Source: Candidatus Aminicenantota bacterium (GTDB lineage: Bacteria; Acidobacteriota; Aminicenantia; Aminicenantales; Aminicenantaceae). Taken from it: a stretch of DNA of 6,428 nucleotides. Position numbers and translations under genes: made by a program. Below, piece by piece: positions 4,904 through 6,428 of the stretch (positions are counted from its first letter, which is position 1; the number at the start of each line of letters is the position of its first letter). The DNA is taken from contig DAOWCB010000082.1 in NCBI GenBank assembly GCA_030633795.1, positions 1 to 6,428 on the forward strand, read 5' to 3'. The notes beneath the pieces are model-generated. The model had not been told where the DNA came from. It ran no database searches and worked only from the letters and a program-made list of their open reading frames with translations.

Positions 4904-6394
4904 TTAGCTTTGCTGCGTTTTTTCAGGGAAAAATCTTTCGATCACTTCTTTTGAAGGAGGCTTCGTCACAAAAGAAAGGATCACCAAACTTAAGACAGAA
5001 GCTGTCAATCCCCAATAAATAATCGGAATCCCAAACGGATCGGCGTTGGGATTACCGATGGGTTTCATGATCGAAGGCCAGAAAGAACCTGCCAGCTTCA
5101 GTCCCAAGGTCACGATCGTTCCCAAAATGATCGAGACGACTCCTGCTGTCTTTGTCACTTTTTTCCATAACAAAGCAGCCAAAAGAGCAGGCGTGATGAC
5201 CACGCCATACAATGTATAAGCAAAAAAGGCCTGTTCGAGAACAGACGTCATTTTCCATGCTAAGAATACGGCAATGCAACCCATTATAATGATTAAAATT
5301 CTCTGCGGCCAAACCATCTTCTTCTCGGGTTTGTCCTTTCTCCGAAACCGAAGATAAATATCATGAATCATCGTGGTCGTAGGCGATAACAAATAATTCA
5401 TTCCCGTAGATATTACAACCGCCGTAGCCGCCCCTAATAATAGAACACCTATGGGTAGCCATATCATCCTCTTGGCTGCCATGATGATAACAGAGGCATG
5501 TTCCATGGTACCAGCCTGCAACTCCTGCCAGAAATAAGCTGCTGCGAAAACCGCTATCACGATGGCAACTCCTTCAACGATAATAGTTCCCACGACCCAA
5601 ATACCTGCCGCCTTTTTGGCTTCCCGTGGATTGCGTGCGCTGTAAAACTTTTGGTACATACTTTGAACACCAAGAAGCAGCAGCAAGGTTGACAATCCGA
5701 TAGCCGGGATCTTCAAGTAGGGATTGGCCCCGAATTCCTGACTGATTACCTGGAAGTGGGATGCCGGAAGGATCGCTTTGATCTTATCCCAACCGCCTGC
5801 CGCGATGATGGTTAATGGCGTAGCCAGGATTGTTGACGATAGAATAATGATACCGTTGGGAAGGTCTGTGTTGGCAATAGCGATCATTCCCCCAATCGCT
5901 GTGAAAAGGGTCACAAAAACAAAGGCCATGAACATGCCTTGTTCGATAGAGATAGCCCCATCCGAAATGGCATTCAGAATGTATCCTCCAGCCTTGAACT
6001 GATAGCTGACAATGACTGTAAAACTTATGATTATGGCAATGGCGCCAAAAACTCTAGCCACTGGGCCGTACCGGACTTCCAGAATATCTCCGACTGTGTA
6101 CTGGCCGAACGTTCTAATCTTGGCGGCCAGAAAATAGATGATGACAATACCCACCCAAGCACCCACAGGAAACCATAAAGCACTCCAACCCGCTTTTGCG
6201 GCTAGTTCTGCTCCAGCTATAAAAGTCCCGCTGCCGATCCAGGTGCAGATGAGAGTAAACACCATCTTTGTCATGGAGATCTGGCGGCCTGCGACCATCA
6301 TATCGTCTTTACTCTTGACGTGGCTGGAGCGCCAAAAATTCATGATGGTCAGCACAGCCAGGTAACACAGGATGATGATGATATAAATGTTCAT
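4904..6394 (-). CDS. Sodium:solute symporter (SSS family)
   Basis: The product is 496 residues, an integral inner-membrane protein of the LeuT-fold sodium/solute symporter family (relatives carry proline, pantothenate, sugars or carboxylates). About 13 hydrophobic helices are visible, starting with residues 2-20 and ending with about 459-477, followed by a short polar tail. Diagnostic features: the TM1-TM2 core with WIGSGTFIAGAELA (52-65), the loop GQYTVGDILEVRYG (97-110) typical of the family, QSMYQKFYSARNPREAKKA (244-262), and the sodium-site segment VVISTGMNYLLS (326-337), in which Ser329-Thr330 correspond to the Na+-binding Ser340-Thr341 pair of PutP. The ATG at 6394 has AAGGAGA (6405-6399) upstream at 4-base spacing. 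A possible -10, TATGAA, lies at the window edge (6423-6418), but its -35 would be outside. The substrate cannot be assigned; the nearby amidohydrolase makes an amino acid or small organic acid plausible. It is a single-gene unit as far as seen, convergent with the ComA gene. Confidence 0.88.
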   Translation of the reverse strand: MNIYIIIILCYLAVLTIMNFWRSSHVKSKDDMMVAGRQISMTKMVFTLICTWIGSGTFIAGAELAAKAGWSALWFPVGAWVGIVIIYFLAAKIRTFGQYTVGDILEVRYGPVARVFGAIAIIISFTVIVSYQFKAGGYILNAISDGAISIEQGMFMAFVFVTLFTAIGGMIAIANTDLPNGIIILSSTILATPLTIIAAGGWDKIKAILPASHFQVISQEFGANPYLKIPAIGLSTLLLLLGVQSMYQKFYSARNPREAKKAAGIWVVGTIIVEGVAIVIAVFAAAYFWQELQAGTMEHASVIIMAAKRMIWLPIGVLLLGAATAVVISTGMNYLLSPTTTMIHDIYLRFRRKDKPEKKMVWPQRILIIIMGCIAVFLAWKMTSVLEQAFFAYTLYGVVITPALLAALLWKKVTKTAGVVSIILGTIVTLGLKLAGSFWPSIMKPIGNPNADPFGIPIIYWGLTASVLSLVILSFVTKPPSKEVIERFFPEKTQQS

Positions 6395-6398
6395 GTCG

Positions 6399-6405
6399 TC
6401 TCCTT
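6399..6405 (-). promoter_or_regulatory. Ribosome binding site of the symporter gene
   Basis: The minus strand reads AAGGAGA, 4 bases before the ATG at 6394-6392 counted from its 3' end. This is a strong match that fixes the start and puts the first transmembrane helix at residue 2. Confidence 0.65.
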
Positions 6406-6428
6406 TATCCTGAACTATTCATAAAAAA

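Noticed and set aside
4906..4926. AGC-TTT-GCT followed by GCGTTTTTT at the ComA-symporter junction, considered as a rho-independent terminator
   Set aside because: The stem has only three pairs and would not be stable; the T-run is part of the symporter C-terminal codons.

Overview
The window reads as bacterial chromosomal DNA of moderate GC content with compact gene spacing. It holds two minus-strand blocks on either side of a three-gene plus-strand block. The gene mix is a secreted D-aminoacylase-type amidohydrolase, a peptidase-like fragment, a sodium/solute symporter, a UbiE-type methyltransferase and a phosphosulfolactate synthase. That fits an uncultured, probably anaerobic, peptide- or amino-acid-using bacterium. 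The style resembles Candidatus Aminicenantes, but this is a weak inference from protein flavour; no marker gene is present.

Positions 1-2159, minus strand: a likely operon. A 609-residue exported N-acyl-D-amino-acid deacylase family protein is followed after 20 bp by a 70-residue secreted ORF. That ORF looks like the first part of an M28-type peptidase that stops abruptly. Its stop codon overlaps (ATGA) the start of a third gene, which begins with a membrane anchor and leaves the window at base 1.

Positions 2160-2324: a divergent intergenic region. It carries a near-consensus sigma-70 promoter (TTGAGA, 17 bp, TATAAT) that reads right into the methyltransferase gene.

Positions 2325-4898, plus strand: a UbiE/MenG-type SAM methyltransferase; then, after 86 bp, an HprK-related P-loop kinase of unknown substrate; then, after only 16 bp, a ComA-type phosphosulfolactate synthase with a perfect AGGAGG ribosome binding site. 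The kinase and synthase look like one transcriptional unit. This pairing is the most interesting feature of the window, because it suggests a phosphorylated small-molecule or sulfonate pathway whose product is not evident.

Positions 4904-6394, minus strand: a 13-helix-type sodium:solute symporter whose stop codon lies 5 bp from the synthase stop (convergent, with no room for a terminator between them).

The hydrolase and symporter would suit scavenging of (D-)amino acids or peptides, but they are separated by the plus-strand block and no shared regulation is visible. I saw no RNA gene, insertion sequence, CRISPR array or long repeat.
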